The notes under the pieces are model-generated. The model saw nothing but the letters and a program-made list of their open reading frames with translations, did not search any database and was not told where the DNA came from. Position numbers and translations under genes: made by a program. From Clostridium estertheticum (GTDB lineage Bacteria; Bacillota; Clostridia; Clostridiales; Clostridiaceae), in assembly GCF_011065935.2 (NCBI RefSeq), contig NZ_JAAMNH020000001.1, positions 765,001 to 829,000 of the forward strand: 64,000 bases of DNA. Reading direction: 5' to 3'. Shown piece after piece: positions 8,447-17,136 of the stretch. Positions within the stretch are counted from its first letter, which is position 1. Each line of letters begins with the position of its first letter.

Positions 8447-9718
8447 CTACGGTTCTATAATACTAATTTTATTAGTATTTGAATCCAAATCAGTGGAATC
8501 TTCTAGGCCTGAAAGATTAGCAGTATTTTCGTCTTGGGTGTTTTGAAGTTTTGTTATTTTATCAACATCACCCTTTAAAATATCCTGGGTAGAATGTTGC
8601 AATGTATCTCTTATTAATTTTCCGAGTTCACCATCCGGAAATGTAACAACTGTAATATCTGTAACCTGATTATTGGTGCTTATTAACATTTGCTTAGAGG
8701 TAATAACTGTATTCACAATATCTATTTTGCTTAGATTTTTACAATAGGTGCTAACTGGAGAAAAATTTTCTATTTTATTAGCATCTAATTTTAAATCATT
8801 CAAGTTAGTCAAACCTTTTAATGGTTCCATGTTAGCCATTTGATTAGTAGCCAAATCCAAATTAGTTAAGTTAGCGAGTCCCTTTAGTGGTTCCACGTTA
8901 CTCATTTGATTAGTAGCTAAATCCAAATCAGTTAAGTTAGTCAAGTCCTTTAGAGGTTCCACGTTACTAATTTGATTGGTAGCTAAATTCAAATTAGTCA
9001 GTTTAGTCAAACCTTTTAAAGGCTCTATGTTAGTCATATGATTAGTAGCTAAATTCAAATTAGTCAAGTTAGTCAAGCCTTTTAATGGCTCTATGTTAGT
9101 CATATGATTAGTAGCTAAATTCAAATTAGTCAAGTTAGTCAAGCCTTTTAATGGTTCTATGTTAGTCATTTTATTGGCAGCTAAGTTTAAATTAGTTAAG
9201 TTAGTCAAGCCTTTTAGGGGTTCTATGTTAGTCATTTGATTTGTAGCTAAATTCAAATTAGTTAAGTTAATTAAGCTTTTTAGAGGTTCTATGTTATTCA
9301 TTTGATTTGAAGATAAATTCAAATCAATCAAGTTAGTTAGTCCTTTTAAAGGTTCTATGTTACTGATTTGATTATTACTCAAATTTAATGAAGTCAAATT
9401 AGCCAAATTTTCTATTCCTGAAAGGTTCGTAATATGTTTGTCCTTAGTGTTTTGAAGTTTGGTTATCTTATCAACATCATCTTTTAAAATATCTCCAGTA
9501 GGGCATTGTATCTCCTCTCTTATAGTCTTCTCTAAATTCTTATCTGAAAATGTAATAACTGTACTCTCTGTAATCTGAACACTTACTGAGTTTTGTTGAT
9601 TAGCACTGTTTGATGATGCCATCTTTGTAGAACTACAACCAACAAGGCTTATACTAAATAAAAAAATAATAGAAATATTTAAACACTTAGATTTAATGTA
9701 AGGTATCTTCTTCATCAT
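8447..9718 (-). CDS. Leucine-rich-repeat lipoprotein, probably 3'-truncated
   Basis: This 423-residue surface lipoprotein has a signal peptide ending in lipobox LVGC (Cys28), a small cap (about 50-95) and about ten internalin-like 22-residue leucine-rich repeats (about 97-320, consensus LTNLTNLNLATNQMTNIEPLKG reduced to its frame L-x2-L-x-L-x2-N). The cap motif (ITFSDKNLEKTIREE...ILKDDVDKITKLQNT) is repeated near residue 355, followed by the start of a second repeat array that stops abruptly after ISIIEP, where the first array continues with LKGL. The stop codon directly abuts the palindromic repeat at 8425. LRR lipoproteins usually bind proteins or host surfaces; the ligand is unknown. Repeats are nearly identical at DNA level, which suggests recent expansion. 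Confidence 0.8.
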   Translation of the reverse strand: MMKKIPYIKSKCLNISIIFLFSISLVGCSSTKMASSNSANQQNSVSVQITESTVITFSDKNLEKTIREEIQCPTGDILKDDVDKITKLQNTKDKHITNLSGIENLANLTSLNLSNNQISNIEPLKGLTNLIDLNLSSNQMNNIEPLKSLINLTNLNLATNQMTNIEPLKGLTNLTNLNLAANKMTNIEPLKGLTNLTNLNLATNHMTNIEPLKGLTNLTNLNLATNHMTNIEPLKGLTKLTNLNLATNQISNVEPLKDLTNLTDLDLATNQMSNVEPLKGLANLTNLDLATNQMANMEPLKGLTNLNDLKLDANKIENFSPVSTYCKNLSKIDIVNTVITSKQMLISTNNQVTDITVVTFPDGELGKLIRDTLQHSTQDILKGDVDKITKLQNTQDENTANLSGLEDSTDLDSNTNKISIIEP

Positions 9719-9759
9719 TATAATCCCCCATTTGAATTAATAATTAAACTATGTGAATA

Positions 9760-11217
9760 CTAGGAATAAACATCTGAAAGTTCCACTCGTATACTTTCAT
9801 CTTCACTTCGCACTTTGCTACTATATATCATATTTTCCCTAATTACCTTGTCTGAAGGAAGCATAACTGTAAACTTACTTCCTTTCCCAAATTCACTTTC
9901 AGCATATATACTACCACCATGTAATTCTACAATTGACTTAACTAAACTAAGACCAATACCCGTACCTTCTGCATTTCTTGATAGAGATTTGTCTACCTGT
10001 TTAAATCTATCAAATATCATATCCAAGTTCTTTTCTTCAATTCCAATACCATTGTCTTTAACAGAGATTTCAACAAATTTAGTTTTATCCTTAACATCTA
10101 CAAATATTTCATTCCCGATATTTGAAAATTTTATGGCATTTGATATAAGATTTAATACTATTCTCTGTATCATTTCTGGGTCACAAGCAATAATATTCTC
10201 TTCTACATCTGTATCAAAAATAATATGTAGGCCTTTTATGTCAGTAAAATTAGTTACAGACATCACTATTTCTTCTACAACTTCCACTATATTGTTATTT
10301 GATAAGTTCAATTTAAAGAACCCTGCTTGAATTTTTGATGAATCAACTATATTATTTATAAGTTTAGATAATCTATAGGAGTTTAGTTTCATAGAGTCAA
10401 GATATTTAATAATTGTTTGGCGCCTTTGGTCTAATGAGCCATTTTGGCAATACATTTGAAATAACTGTATTGCTGAGAAAATCACATTTAATGGTGTTTT
10501 AAGCTCATGTGAAATATTTGCCATAAATTCTTCATGTGAAATAAGTAATTTTTGTAATTCCTTATTCAGTTGATTTTTTTTCTTAACTTCTTCATAGGTA
10601 TAATTCCATATATACCTAATAAACATAAGATTACCCAAAGTAAGTACACTACCTAAAAAAATCAATAGATACCTTTGAAATTTTTGGGCACTTATAACTT
10701 TGTTACGTGAAATATTTACATCTAAATTAATTTTATTTATTAGTATATTATCAGTAGTCCTAAATTTATCAACTAAATTTTTGCCTTCATTTAAATTTAA
10801 TTTTGCCTGATAGGAATTGCCGTTATCTACCAATGCTATTTGCTCTTTAAAAAATGTTTCAATGGACTTCATCTGATCTACAAGTTGATTAGTAGTGTCC
10901 ATTCCTAATTCCGTATCTTTCAAATTATCCAAAGAATTGTAATATCCTTGTACTTGGTTACTTCCTAAATAATAGGGGGCTAAAAAACCTTTGTCTTTTT
11001 TAATGATATAGGCTCTAATACCGGTTTCCTGATTAATTAGTGATGTTAAAATTTCCGTTGAAAATGTTTTTGCAGGAAGTATTTTTTTTATAATAAAATC
11101 AGACTCATTACATACTTTATTCATACTATAAATACTAAATAATATTATTATTAATGATAGACAAGCAATTGAAATATATCCCAATACCATAGTTCGCCTA
11201 CTTTTATTTTTACCCAT
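9760..11217 (-). CDS. Sensor histidine kinase with CHASE3-type extracellular domain
   Basis: This 485-residue membrane kinase has transmembrane helices at about 11-31 and 183-204 that enclose a CHASE3-like helical sensor with the motif NQETGIRAY. A HisKA domain with phospho-acceptor His237 (NISHELKTPLN) follows, then an ATPase domain with N box NLISNAIKFS, G1 box DNGIGI and G2 box GTGIGLSLVK. No response regulator gene is adjacent, so it is an orphan kinase in this window. It lies just upstream of the LRR lipoprotein gene on the same strand (41 bp gap), so the two may be co-transcribed. Confidence 0.88.
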   Translation of the reverse strand: MGKNKSRRTMVLGYISIACLSLIIILFSIYSMNKVCNESDFIIKKILPAKTFSTEILTSLINQETGIRAYIIKKDKGFLAPYYLGSNQVQGYYNSLDNLKDTELGMDTTNQLVDQMKSIETFFKEQIALVDNGNSYQAKLNLNEGKNLVDKFRTTDNILINKINLDVNISRNKVISAQKFQRYLLIFLGSVLTLGNLMFIRYIWNYTYEEVKKKNQLNKELQKLLISHEEFMANISHELKTPLNVIFSAIQLFQMYCQNGSLDQRRQTIIKYLDSMKLNSYRLSKLINNIVDSSKIQAGFFKLNLSNNNIVEVVEEIVMSVTNFTDIKGLHIIFDTDVEENIIACDPEMIQRIVLNLISNAIKFSNIGNEIFVDVKDKTKFVEISVKDNGIGIEEKNLDMIFDRFKQVDKSLSRNAEGTGIGLSLVKSIVELHGGSIYAESEFGKGSKFTVMLPSDKVIRENMIYSSKVRSEDESIRVELSDVYS

Positions 11218-11342
11218 AATAATTATCGCAGCTCCTCAAAAAAAATTACTATAATTTAAAATCAATTATCCCTTATAACATATTACTACAAAATGCGACA
11301 TTGTGATATATTCTTAATAATAAAGTTATTATATATATTGGT

Positions 11343-11376
11343 ATTTCTGGACCACTTACATGTAACTTGCCATATA
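11343..11376. repeat. Dispersed palindromic repeat, copy 3 (degenerate long form)
   Basis: ACCACTTACATG / CATATAGGTGGA with the inner segment TAACTTGC aligns over the full 34 bp with copy 1 but has lost perfect pairing. It lies in the non-coding space upstream of the AIM24 genes. Confidence 0.55.
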
Positions 11377-11510
11377 GGTGGAACTTTTCTGTCTTCTTAT
11401 GAAAAAAACGTCATTTTAATGTTTATTTATTACAATTTTGTCGATATTATGTTGCATGTACCTGTGTTTAATGTTAATATTGTACTTATAATGAAGGTGA
11501 TGAGTAAGAC

Positions 11511-11627
11511 ATGATTAAATTTAATCAATTTATAACTGATGATCAAGCAGTAGCATTTGAAGAAGCCTCTGTAGTGAGTGAGATGAAAAAAATGGGAATC
11601 AAGAGATTGATACCCTGGAAAATTTAA
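11511..11627 (+). CDS. Small protein, 38 aa, upstream of AIM24 gene
   Basis: The ATG at 11511 follows an AAGGTGATG ribosome binding site and the frame ends 24 bp before the start of the AIM24-family gene, which suggests one transcript. The peptide begins MIKFNQFITDDQAVAFEEAS and ends in a basic, tryptophan-containing tail (RLIPWKI). No family is recognised and there is no membrane segment or cysteine. It is either a genuine small protein or a leader peptide. Conservation of the codon frame in related genomes would settle this. Confidence 0.45.
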   Translation: MIKFNQFITDDQAVAFEEASVVSEMKKMGIKRLIPWKI

Positions 11628-11651
11628 ATAAGTTATTGGAGGGAATTAATT

Positions 11652-12410
11652 ATGTTTAATCCTGATTTTTCAGATGCAGTAAGAGTAATAGATAGCTCAA
11701 CAAGTAGTAATAATACCGTATTCGAAGTACTTGAATATAAAAAACTTAGAAATGGCAGTGTTTTTAACCCTACTGCTGCAAATTTATCCCCGTCGCAATA
11801 TGGTGGGGAAAAGCTCCGCCAAGTGAGAATTAACATTAATGGAGGTGGGGTACTAGTACAGCCTGGTGAGCTCCAATTTATGAAGGGACCAATCCAAATA
11901 GAGATTCAGAAAAACGCACCTTCTGCCTCTAAGGGATTTTTCAAAAACGTGGGCGCTGGAGAAGCTTCCTTTACATCAAAGTATTATGGGAAATACGGGG
12001 AGATATATTTAGACCCCTCACATAAGTATTTTTATATTCTAGAGCTATCTAATGAAGAGCTTATTTTAGATGATGGAATGTTTTATTGTTGTGAAGATAG
12101 CATTGAGCTTTCTGTTCATACAAATAAAAATATTGCTACAGGCCTAGTAAGTGGAGATGGTTTTAGACAACCAAAACTAAGTGGAAGTGGTATTGCCATA
12201 TTAGAAAGTGACGTTCCCTTCGATGAAATCCTCATTTATGAGTTAAATAATGAAACACTAAAAATTGATGGTAATTTTTCAATTGTTATAAGAGGCAAAA
12301 TAGAAACAAAAATAGAAAAGTCAAAGCGCGAAGGATATTTACAAACATTTGTAGGAACAGGTGAGGTTTGGATTGCACCTACTAGAAAAAATAGACCAAT
12401 GAATGTATAA
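11652..12410 (+). CDS. AIM24 family protein
   Basis: This 252-residue protein has the beta-rich AIM24 fold (TIGR00266-like). Recognisable elements are the PGELQFMKG segment, GAGEASFTSKYYGKYGEIYL, the YFYILEL strand, the LILDDGMFYCCEDSIEL segment and LSGSGIAILESD. The bacterial function is not established; members are thought to be cytoplasmic or membrane-peripheral and are sometimes linked to stress. A GGAGGG ribosome binding site precedes the ATG. It lies behind the 38-aa frame and ahead of a small membrane protein, and all three probably form one operon. Confidence 0.75.
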   Translation: MFNPDFSDAVRVIDSSTSSNNTVFEVLEYKKLRNGSVFNPTAANLSPSQYGGEKLRQVRININGGGVLVQPGELQFMKGPIQIEIQKNAPSASKGFFKNVGAGEASFTSKYYGKYGEIYLDPSHKYFYILELSNEELILDDGMFYCCEDSIELSVHTNKNIATGLVSGDGFRQPKLSGSGIAILESDVPFDEILIYELNNETLKIDGNFSIVIRGKIETKIEKSKREGYLQTFVGTGEVWIAPTRKNRPMNV

Positions 12411-12544
12411 TTCATATTTTAATTTAGCACTATCAAATATGAAAATAGCATTAATCAGTAACATAAAATGAGGAAAAAGCAGTGAGGAATCTATATTAAC
12501 TTGTGCATAGAGAACTTATAAATAATATGGAGAGTGGGAGTTTA

Positions 12545-12946
12545 ATGAATCATAGTTATTTTTTTGTAATACTGGTAGTCGTTATTACTGTTGGCCTACT
12601 AGTATTTAAATCCATAAGGCGTGATGAAAATAATAATGTCGTGGAAAAAATGGAATATACAGTATTTATAACTAACACATTTGACAAGGATGATGCTAAA
12701 GTTATGACACCTATTTTTACCATGGTATTAACTGAAAATGATATTAGAGAAGAGACAATATTCTGTAAGGTACTTGATGGAGATGGCGAACTAACTATTA
12801 AGGATGCCGAAGGATTGATGATTGAGAATATAAAAGATGCATCAAAGAATAAAGCATTTATTGAAAGCTTTATACATGAAGAGAATTGTTCAATTGAAGA
12901 AAAATTGATAGCAGATAATCTTAAAAAAGAGATAAGAACTCTATAG
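12545..12946 (+). CDS. Small single-pass membrane protein of unknown function
   Basis: This 133-residue protein starts at an ATG preceded by GGAGAGTGGGAG; an in-frame GTG 14 codons upstream has no ribosome binding site. One N-terminal transmembrane helix (about residues 5-21, FFVILVVVITVGLLVF) is followed by basic residues and a charged, presumably cytoplasmic domain of about 105 residues. No family is recognised. A terminator at 13019 closes the transcription unit with the AIM24 gene. Confidence 0.6.
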   Translation: MNHSYFFVILVVVITVGLLVFKSIRRDENNNVVEKMEYTVFITNTFDKDDAKVMTPIFTMVLTENDIREETIFCKVLDGDGELTIKDAEGLMIENIKDASKNKAFIESFIHEENCSIEEKLIADNLKKEIRTL

Positions 12947-13018
12947 TATCCCTTGTCATAAAACAGTTACGCTTATAATAAAAAAGTTCCAATTGTGAAA
13001 ATCAAATTAATATAACAA

Positions 13019-13056
13019 AAGACTGCACGATTAGGTGCAGTCTTAAATAAAAAAAT
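13019..13056. terminator. Terminator between convergent genes
   Basis: AAGACTGCAC (13019-13028) pairs perfectly with 13035-13044; a loose T/A-rich run follows. It lies between the small membrane protein (+) and the aldo/keto reductase (-). Confidence 0.75.
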
Positions 13057-13140
13057 TTAACGAACTATTTTTTTTATAAATTCCTCGGAATTAACTATGT
13101 ACCTTATATGAATTCCTTCACCTATTTTACCAAGTCGCAG

Positions 13141-14169
13141 TTACCTTTGAGGGGTATGTTTAGCATAAAATTCATTGTAGTTTTTCAGTTCTCTTTTTAA
13201 AAGATTTGGAGTATCTAGCTTATAAGGGCAGTGATTTTTACAGTGCCCACATTCTATGCAATTATTTATAAGTTCCATCTTTTCTTTAAAGCTATCTTCT
13301 AAGAATCCTTGATAAGGAGCTCTTTTAAGAAGAAGTGATATTCGTGCAGCTGTGGGGATTTCAATTCCAGCAGGGCATGGAAGACAATATCCGCAAGCAC
13401 GACAGAAATCTCCTGAAAGCTCAGTACGATCCTTATTAATAATGGACCACATGGATTCGTCGAGTATTGGTGGATTTTTCTCAAGAGAAATAAATTCATC
13501 TAACTCAGTTTCTCTTTGTATTCCCCATATTGGAACAACGTTATCAAATTGCCTTAGAAAGGAAAAGGTCGAGGCGGCATTAGTTATTAGTCCTCCAGAA
13601 AGAGCCTTCATTGCAATGAGACCCACATTTCTTTCACTACATTCTTTAATTAAGCTTAAGTCAATATCAGCAGATAGTGAACTTAGTGGGAATTGTATAG
13701 TGTCATATAATCCTGAGGCGGCTGCATCCATTGCATTTTTTATTTTATGATTTGTAATCCCTATAAAACGAACAAGTCCTCTTTTCTTAGCTTCTAGAAG
13801 TCCTGCATAGAGGCCTTCTGGATTTTCAGGATCTGGAAGAATACTTGGGTTATGTAACTGAAGAATATCTACATAATCTGTTTTTAAATTTTGAAGACTT
13901 ATTTGTAAATGCTCAAGTAATGTTTTTCTGTCATTTGCATGGCTCTTAGTTGCAATTATGATATCACTTCTAACATCTGAAAGAGAATACCCTATTTTTT
14001 CTTCACTATCGGAATATGCCCTTGCAGTATCAAAAAAATTTATCCCATTGTCATGAGCTTTTCGTAAAATATTCCTAGCCTCTTCAAAAGAAACTCTTTG
14101 CACCGGTAATGCACCAAAGCCGCTTCTTGTAACCATTAAATTTGTTCTTCCTAGTTTTATTTTATCCAT
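13141..14169 (-). CDS. Aldo/keto reductase with C-terminal 4Fe-4S ferredoxin domain
   Basis: This cytoplasmic oxidoreductase (COG1453 type, 342 residues) reduces carbonyl substrates with NAD(P)H. The N-terminal TIM barrel carries the catalytic tetrad Asp47, Tyr52, Lys75 and His106. The C-terminus adds a two-cluster ferredoxin-like domain with Cys256-259-262-265 and Cys304-307-310-314 (CRACGYC...CIECGHCKNHC). This fusion is common in strict anaerobes and implies electron exchange with an iron-sulfur partner. The substrate is not known. A small zinc-ribbon gene lies 25 bp upstream on the same strand and is probably co-transcribed. Confidence 0.9.
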   Translation of the reverse strand: MDKIKLGRTNLMVTRSGFGALPVQRVSFEEARNILRKAHDNGINFFDTARAYSDSEEKIGYSLSDVRSDIIIATKSHANDRKTLLEHLQISLQNLKTDYVDILQLHNPSILPDPENPEGLYAGLLEAKKRGLVRFIGITNHKIKNAMDAAASGLYDTIQFPLSSLSADIDLSLIKECSERNVGLIAMKALSGGLITNAASTFSFLRQFDNVVPIWGIQRETELDEFISLEKNPPILDESMWSIINKDRTELSGDFCRACGYCLPCPAGIEIPTAARISLLLKRAPYQGFLEDSFKEKMELINNCIECGHCKNHCPYKLDTPNLLKRELKNYNEFYAKHTPQR

Positions 14170-14194
14170 TTATATTCCTCCATATGTTTTATAA

Positions 14195-14332
14195 CTATAG
14201 TTTTTCATAAGTAGATCTGCGACATTTAGGGCATATAGGTAAGGTATCAGAGTCTAGTTCTAAATGAACTATTTCCCCACAAGTAGTACATTTGTAATCA
14301 CCTTTTCCTGGCTTTTGTCCTGTAGTATACAT
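14195..14332 (-). CDS. Small zinc-ribbon protein, 45 aa
   Basis: A short gene just upstream of the aldo/keto reductase. It starts MYTTGQKPGKGDYKCTTCGE and has two CxxC pairs (Cys15-Cys18 and Cys34-Cys37), the pattern of a rubredoxin-like or zinc-ribbon knuckle. An AGGAAGTG ribosome binding site precedes the ATG at a good distance. Similar short zinc-ribbon proteins that open with a glycine/lysine-rich MYxxGxxPGKG segment are common in Clostridia. It binds one metal, probably zinc; its role is unknown. The 25-bp gap to the reductase suggests an operon. Confidence 0.75.
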   Translation of the reverse strand: MYTTGQKPGKGDYKCTTCGEIVHLELDSDTLPICPKCRRSTYEKL

Positions 14333-14729
14333 TGTTATCACTTCCTTTACATATAAGTATTCAATACTATTTCGTAATTATCCTGCTAGAATTTATGTGT
14401 GTAAATTAAAAATCATATTTGTAATACACATTATTGTACTTTTTTTTCATGTTGGGTTGTTAATTTTTAGGAATAGCTACCTATTTGTAGGGAGCTAACT
14501 TTTTATTGTCTAGCCTTTAATTTTAAAAAAAAGAAATAATAATTATTTTCGTATAATAATATATATTAATTACTTGCAAAAATGATAAGGACAAGGTAAT
14601 GTATTACTATGAAGATAAATCCTACAAAAATCTTTTTAGAACAAAAGAAAATATACTCTTGGCAATTCTAAATGTAAAATTCATTTTACAAAACAATAAA
14701 AAGAAACAAATATAAGGATGTGACATAGA
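14333..14729. other. Intergenic stretch, promoters only
   Basis: AT-rich divergent region with no convincing gene. A 20-codon frame at 14610-14672 lacks a ribosome binding site and is not called. An inverted repeat TGTAAAAT-TC-ATTTTACA at 14673-14690, about 40 bp upstream of the DUF1450 gene, could be an operator. Confidence 0.4.
14673..14690. promoter_or_regulatory. Inverted repeat upstream of DUF1450 gene
   Basis: A perfect 8-bp inverted repeat (TGTAAAAT / ATTTTACA) with a 2-bp spacer. The geometry fits a dimeric repressor, but no regulator is identified. Confidence 0.35.
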
Positions 14730-14930
14730 ATGATTAAACTTTGCAAATCAAATAAAAGCTATGATGAGTTAAGTAAAGCACTAAAAGATAATAATATTGA
14801 ATTTGAACATAAAAAATGCCTAAGCAAATGCGGCATGTGCCATAAATCTCCTTTTGTAAAAGTGCATGGTGAGTTTATCACCGCTGATAGTGTGGAGAAA
14901 TTAGTTAAAAAATTAAAAAAAGATAAATAA
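14730..14930 (+). CDS. DUF1450 family small Cys-rich protein
   Basis: This 66-residue protein resembles the YuzB/DUF1450 family. Cys5, Cys30, Cys34 and Cys37 (CLSKCGMCHKSPF) are placed as in that family, and the end reads VHGEFITADSVEKL. The fold resembles thioredoxin-like 2Fe-2S ferredoxins, but cluster binding is not proven. The role is unknown. It is monocistronic with a strong terminator right after the stop. Confidence 0.7.
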   Translation: MIKLCKSNKSYDELSKALKDNNIEFEHKKCLSKCGMCHKSPFVKVHGEFITADSVEKLVKKLKKDK

Positions 14931-14968
14931 TAAGGTCGGATAGATTTTAAAATCTATCCGACCTTATT
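14929..14968. terminator. 40-bp perfect palindrome, bidirectional terminator
   Basis: AATAAGGTCGGATAGATTTT (14929-14948) is followed directly by its exact reverse complement. It overlaps the stop codon of the DUF1450 gene and ends 19 bp before the 3' end of ppk1, so it serves both convergent genes. Confidence 0.9.
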
Positions 14969-14987
14969 ATTTATCTATATAGATTTC

Positions 14988-17120
14988 CTATATGGATTTT
15001 TCAGATACCCTTGGTGTAAAGCCGTTCTCTGACCAATATTCCTTCAAATTATGGGTTTTATCCTTTGACTCGCTATCATCTTTAAGTACAAGAGCATAAA
15101 ACGCTTCTTGACTATTGATCAGTTCTTTTCCTCTTCTATCAACCCTTATATAAATCCCATCCTTATTTAAAATTCTAGCCTTCTCGGTATCTAATAGTGA
15201 AATATCTAAAATCTCTTTTATTTTATTTCTTGACTCATGATCTTCAATTGGAAATAAAAGTTCTACCCTTCTATCTAAATTTCTAGTCATCCAATCTGCA
15301 CTTGATAGATAAATTCCTTCCTGTCCGTCATTATAAAAATAGAAAATACGACTATGTTCTAAAAATCTTCCTACAATGCTTCTAACAGAAATATTTTCGC
15401 TTACTCCTGGTATTCCTGGTTTTAGACAACAAATTCCTCGCACTATTAAATCAATTTTTACTCCCGCAGTGGAAGCTTCATATAAGGCTTCAATGATTTC
15501 CATATCAACTAATGAGTTTACTTTTGCGATGATTCTAGCCTTCTTACCTTTTTTAGCATTTCTTGCTTCCTCAAATATCATATGTAAAAATCTATCTCTT
15601 AACTGCAATGGTGCCAAACTAAATTTATATAAGGCTGTTGGCTTAGAATGGCCTGATAACATATTAAATAGAGCAGATGCATCTGCTCCAAAATATGGAT
15701 TAGATGTAAATAAGCCTATATCAGTATAGAGCCTGGCAGTAACATCATTATAGTTTCCTGTTCCCATATGAACATAACGCTTAATTCCATCTTCTTCTCT
15801 TCGAACTACAAGCAATATTTTACAATGAGTTTTCAGTCCCACAAGACCATAAATTACGTGACAGCCTGATTCTTCTAATTGCTTTGCCCAAAGTATGTTA
15901 CTACTTTCATCAAATCTTGCCTTAAGCTCTACCAAGACTGTAACTTGTTTTCCCATTTCTGCAGCCTTTACTAATGCTTCTATAATAGGTGAATTTCCAC
16001 TTACACGGTATAAGGTATGTTTTATTGCAAGAACGTGTGGATCAACAGCTGCTTGCTTAACTAACTCAACAATTGGGTCAAAGGATTCATAGGGATGATG
16101 TAATAAAATATCCTTCTCTGCAATTGCATTAAATATACTATTAAATTTTAAAAACGGCTTTGGTATCTGTGGCTTTAAAGGTGCATATTCTAATTTTTCA
16201 TAACCCTTAGTTCTTCCCAGCTTCATTAAAAAGGTTAAATCTATGGGACCATTTATCTCATACTCCTGCTCACTTGAGATTTCAAGCTCCCTCTCAAGAA
16301 TTTCAAGTAATTTAACATTCATACCTTTTTCTATCTCAAGACGCACAGCCGTGCCCCATTTACGTTGCTTTAGAGATTCTTCAATTGCTTCAAGTAAATC
16401 TTCTGCTCCTTCTTCATCTAAGGTCATATCTGCATTTCTGGTAATACGATAACAACTTGCAGCTATAATTTCATGTCCACTAAAAAGAGAATTTAAATTC
16501 ATCTTAATAATATCTTCTAAAAACATAAAGGATATTCCTTCTTCATCTGGAATTTTTATAAGTCTATCTATAACTGAAGGAGCCTTTATTGTTGCAAATA
16601 TATTTTCATCCTTGCTATCCTTTAGTAGAACTGCAATATTTAAGCTTTTATTGGATATAAGTGGAAAAGGGCTGCTTTGGTTAACAACCATAGGTGTTAG
16701 TACTGGATAAATATTTTTAAGATAATAATTTTCAACATATTTAACTTGGATTTCACTCAAATTATTGGATTTTAAAAATTTAATTTTTTCTTTTTTAAGA
16801 CCTTTTTTTAATGAACGATTGTAACAATTAAATTGATTATAAACAAGTTTATGTACTAATAGTCCTATTTGCTTCATTTGTTCTCGTGGTGAAAGTCCTG
16901 ATGGATCTTTTTTATCAAATTCAGCTGTAATTTGATCCGATAGTGAACCAACTCTAACCATAAAAAACTCATCTAAATTTGAGCTTACAATAGCTATGAA
17001 TTTTAATCTTTCCAGCAATGGATTTGTAGTATCCTGTGCTTCTTCAAGTACACGCTCATTAAATTGAAGCCAACTTATTTCCCTACTAATAAAATATTTA
17101 GGCAATGAATAAACAGTCAT
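14988..17120 (-). CDS. ppk1: Polyphosphate kinase
   Basis: PPK1 reversibly polymerises the terminal phosphate of ATP into polyphosphate. The 710-residue protein has full length, with N-terminal, head and two phospholipase-D-like C-terminal domains. The autophosphorylated histidine lies in HMGTGNYNDVTARLY near residue 450, and the second conserved histidine in LEHSRIFYFYNDG near 588. HHPYESF and the KARFDE segment are also intact. It starts 16 bp after the Ppx/GppA paralogue on the same strand, so the two form an operon, with the phosphatase-like gene first. Confidence 0.96.
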   Translation of the reverse strand: MTVYSLPKYFISREISWLQFNERVLEEAQDTTNPLLERLKFIAIVSSNLDEFFMVRVGSLSDQITAEFDKKDPSGLSPREQMKQIGLLVHKLVYNQFNCYNRSLKKGLKKEKIKFLKSNNLSEIQVKYVENYYLKNIYPVLTPMVVNQSSPFPLISNKSLNIAVLLKDSKDENIFATIKAPSVIDRLIKIPDEEGISFMFLEDIIKMNLNSLFSGHEIIAASCYRITRNADMTLDEEGAEDLLEAIEESLKQRKWGTAVRLEIEKGMNVKLLEILERELEISSEQEYEINGPIDLTFLMKLGRTKGYEKLEYAPLKPQIPKPFLKFNSIFNAIAEKDILLHHPYESFDPIVELVKQAAVDPHVLAIKHTLYRVSGNSPIIEALVKAAEMGKQVTVLVELKARFDESSNILWAKQLEESGCHVIYGLVGLKTHCKILLVVRREEDGIKRYVHMGTGNYNDVTARLYTDIGLFTSNPYFGADASALFNMLSGHSKPTALYKFSLAPLQLRDRFLHMIFEEARNAKKGKKARIIAKVNSLVDMEIIEALYEASTAGVKIDLIVRGICCLKPGIPGVSENISVRSIVGRFLEHSRIFYFYNDGQEGIYLSSADWMTRNLDRRVELLFPIEDHESRNKIKEILDISLLDTEKARILNKDGIYIRVDRRGKELINSQEAFYALVLKDDSESKDKTHNLKEYWSENGFTPRVSEKSI

Positions 17121-17136
17121 TTTTTATCTCCCTTTT

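Noticed and set aside
11293..11514. 73-codon open frame on the plus strand
   Set aside because: It crosses the degenerate palindromic repeat, has no ribosome binding site and has no protein-like composition; the better 38-codon gene starts at 11511.
14610..14672. 20-codon frame upstream of the DUF1450 gene
   Set aside because: No ribosome binding site and no conserved features.
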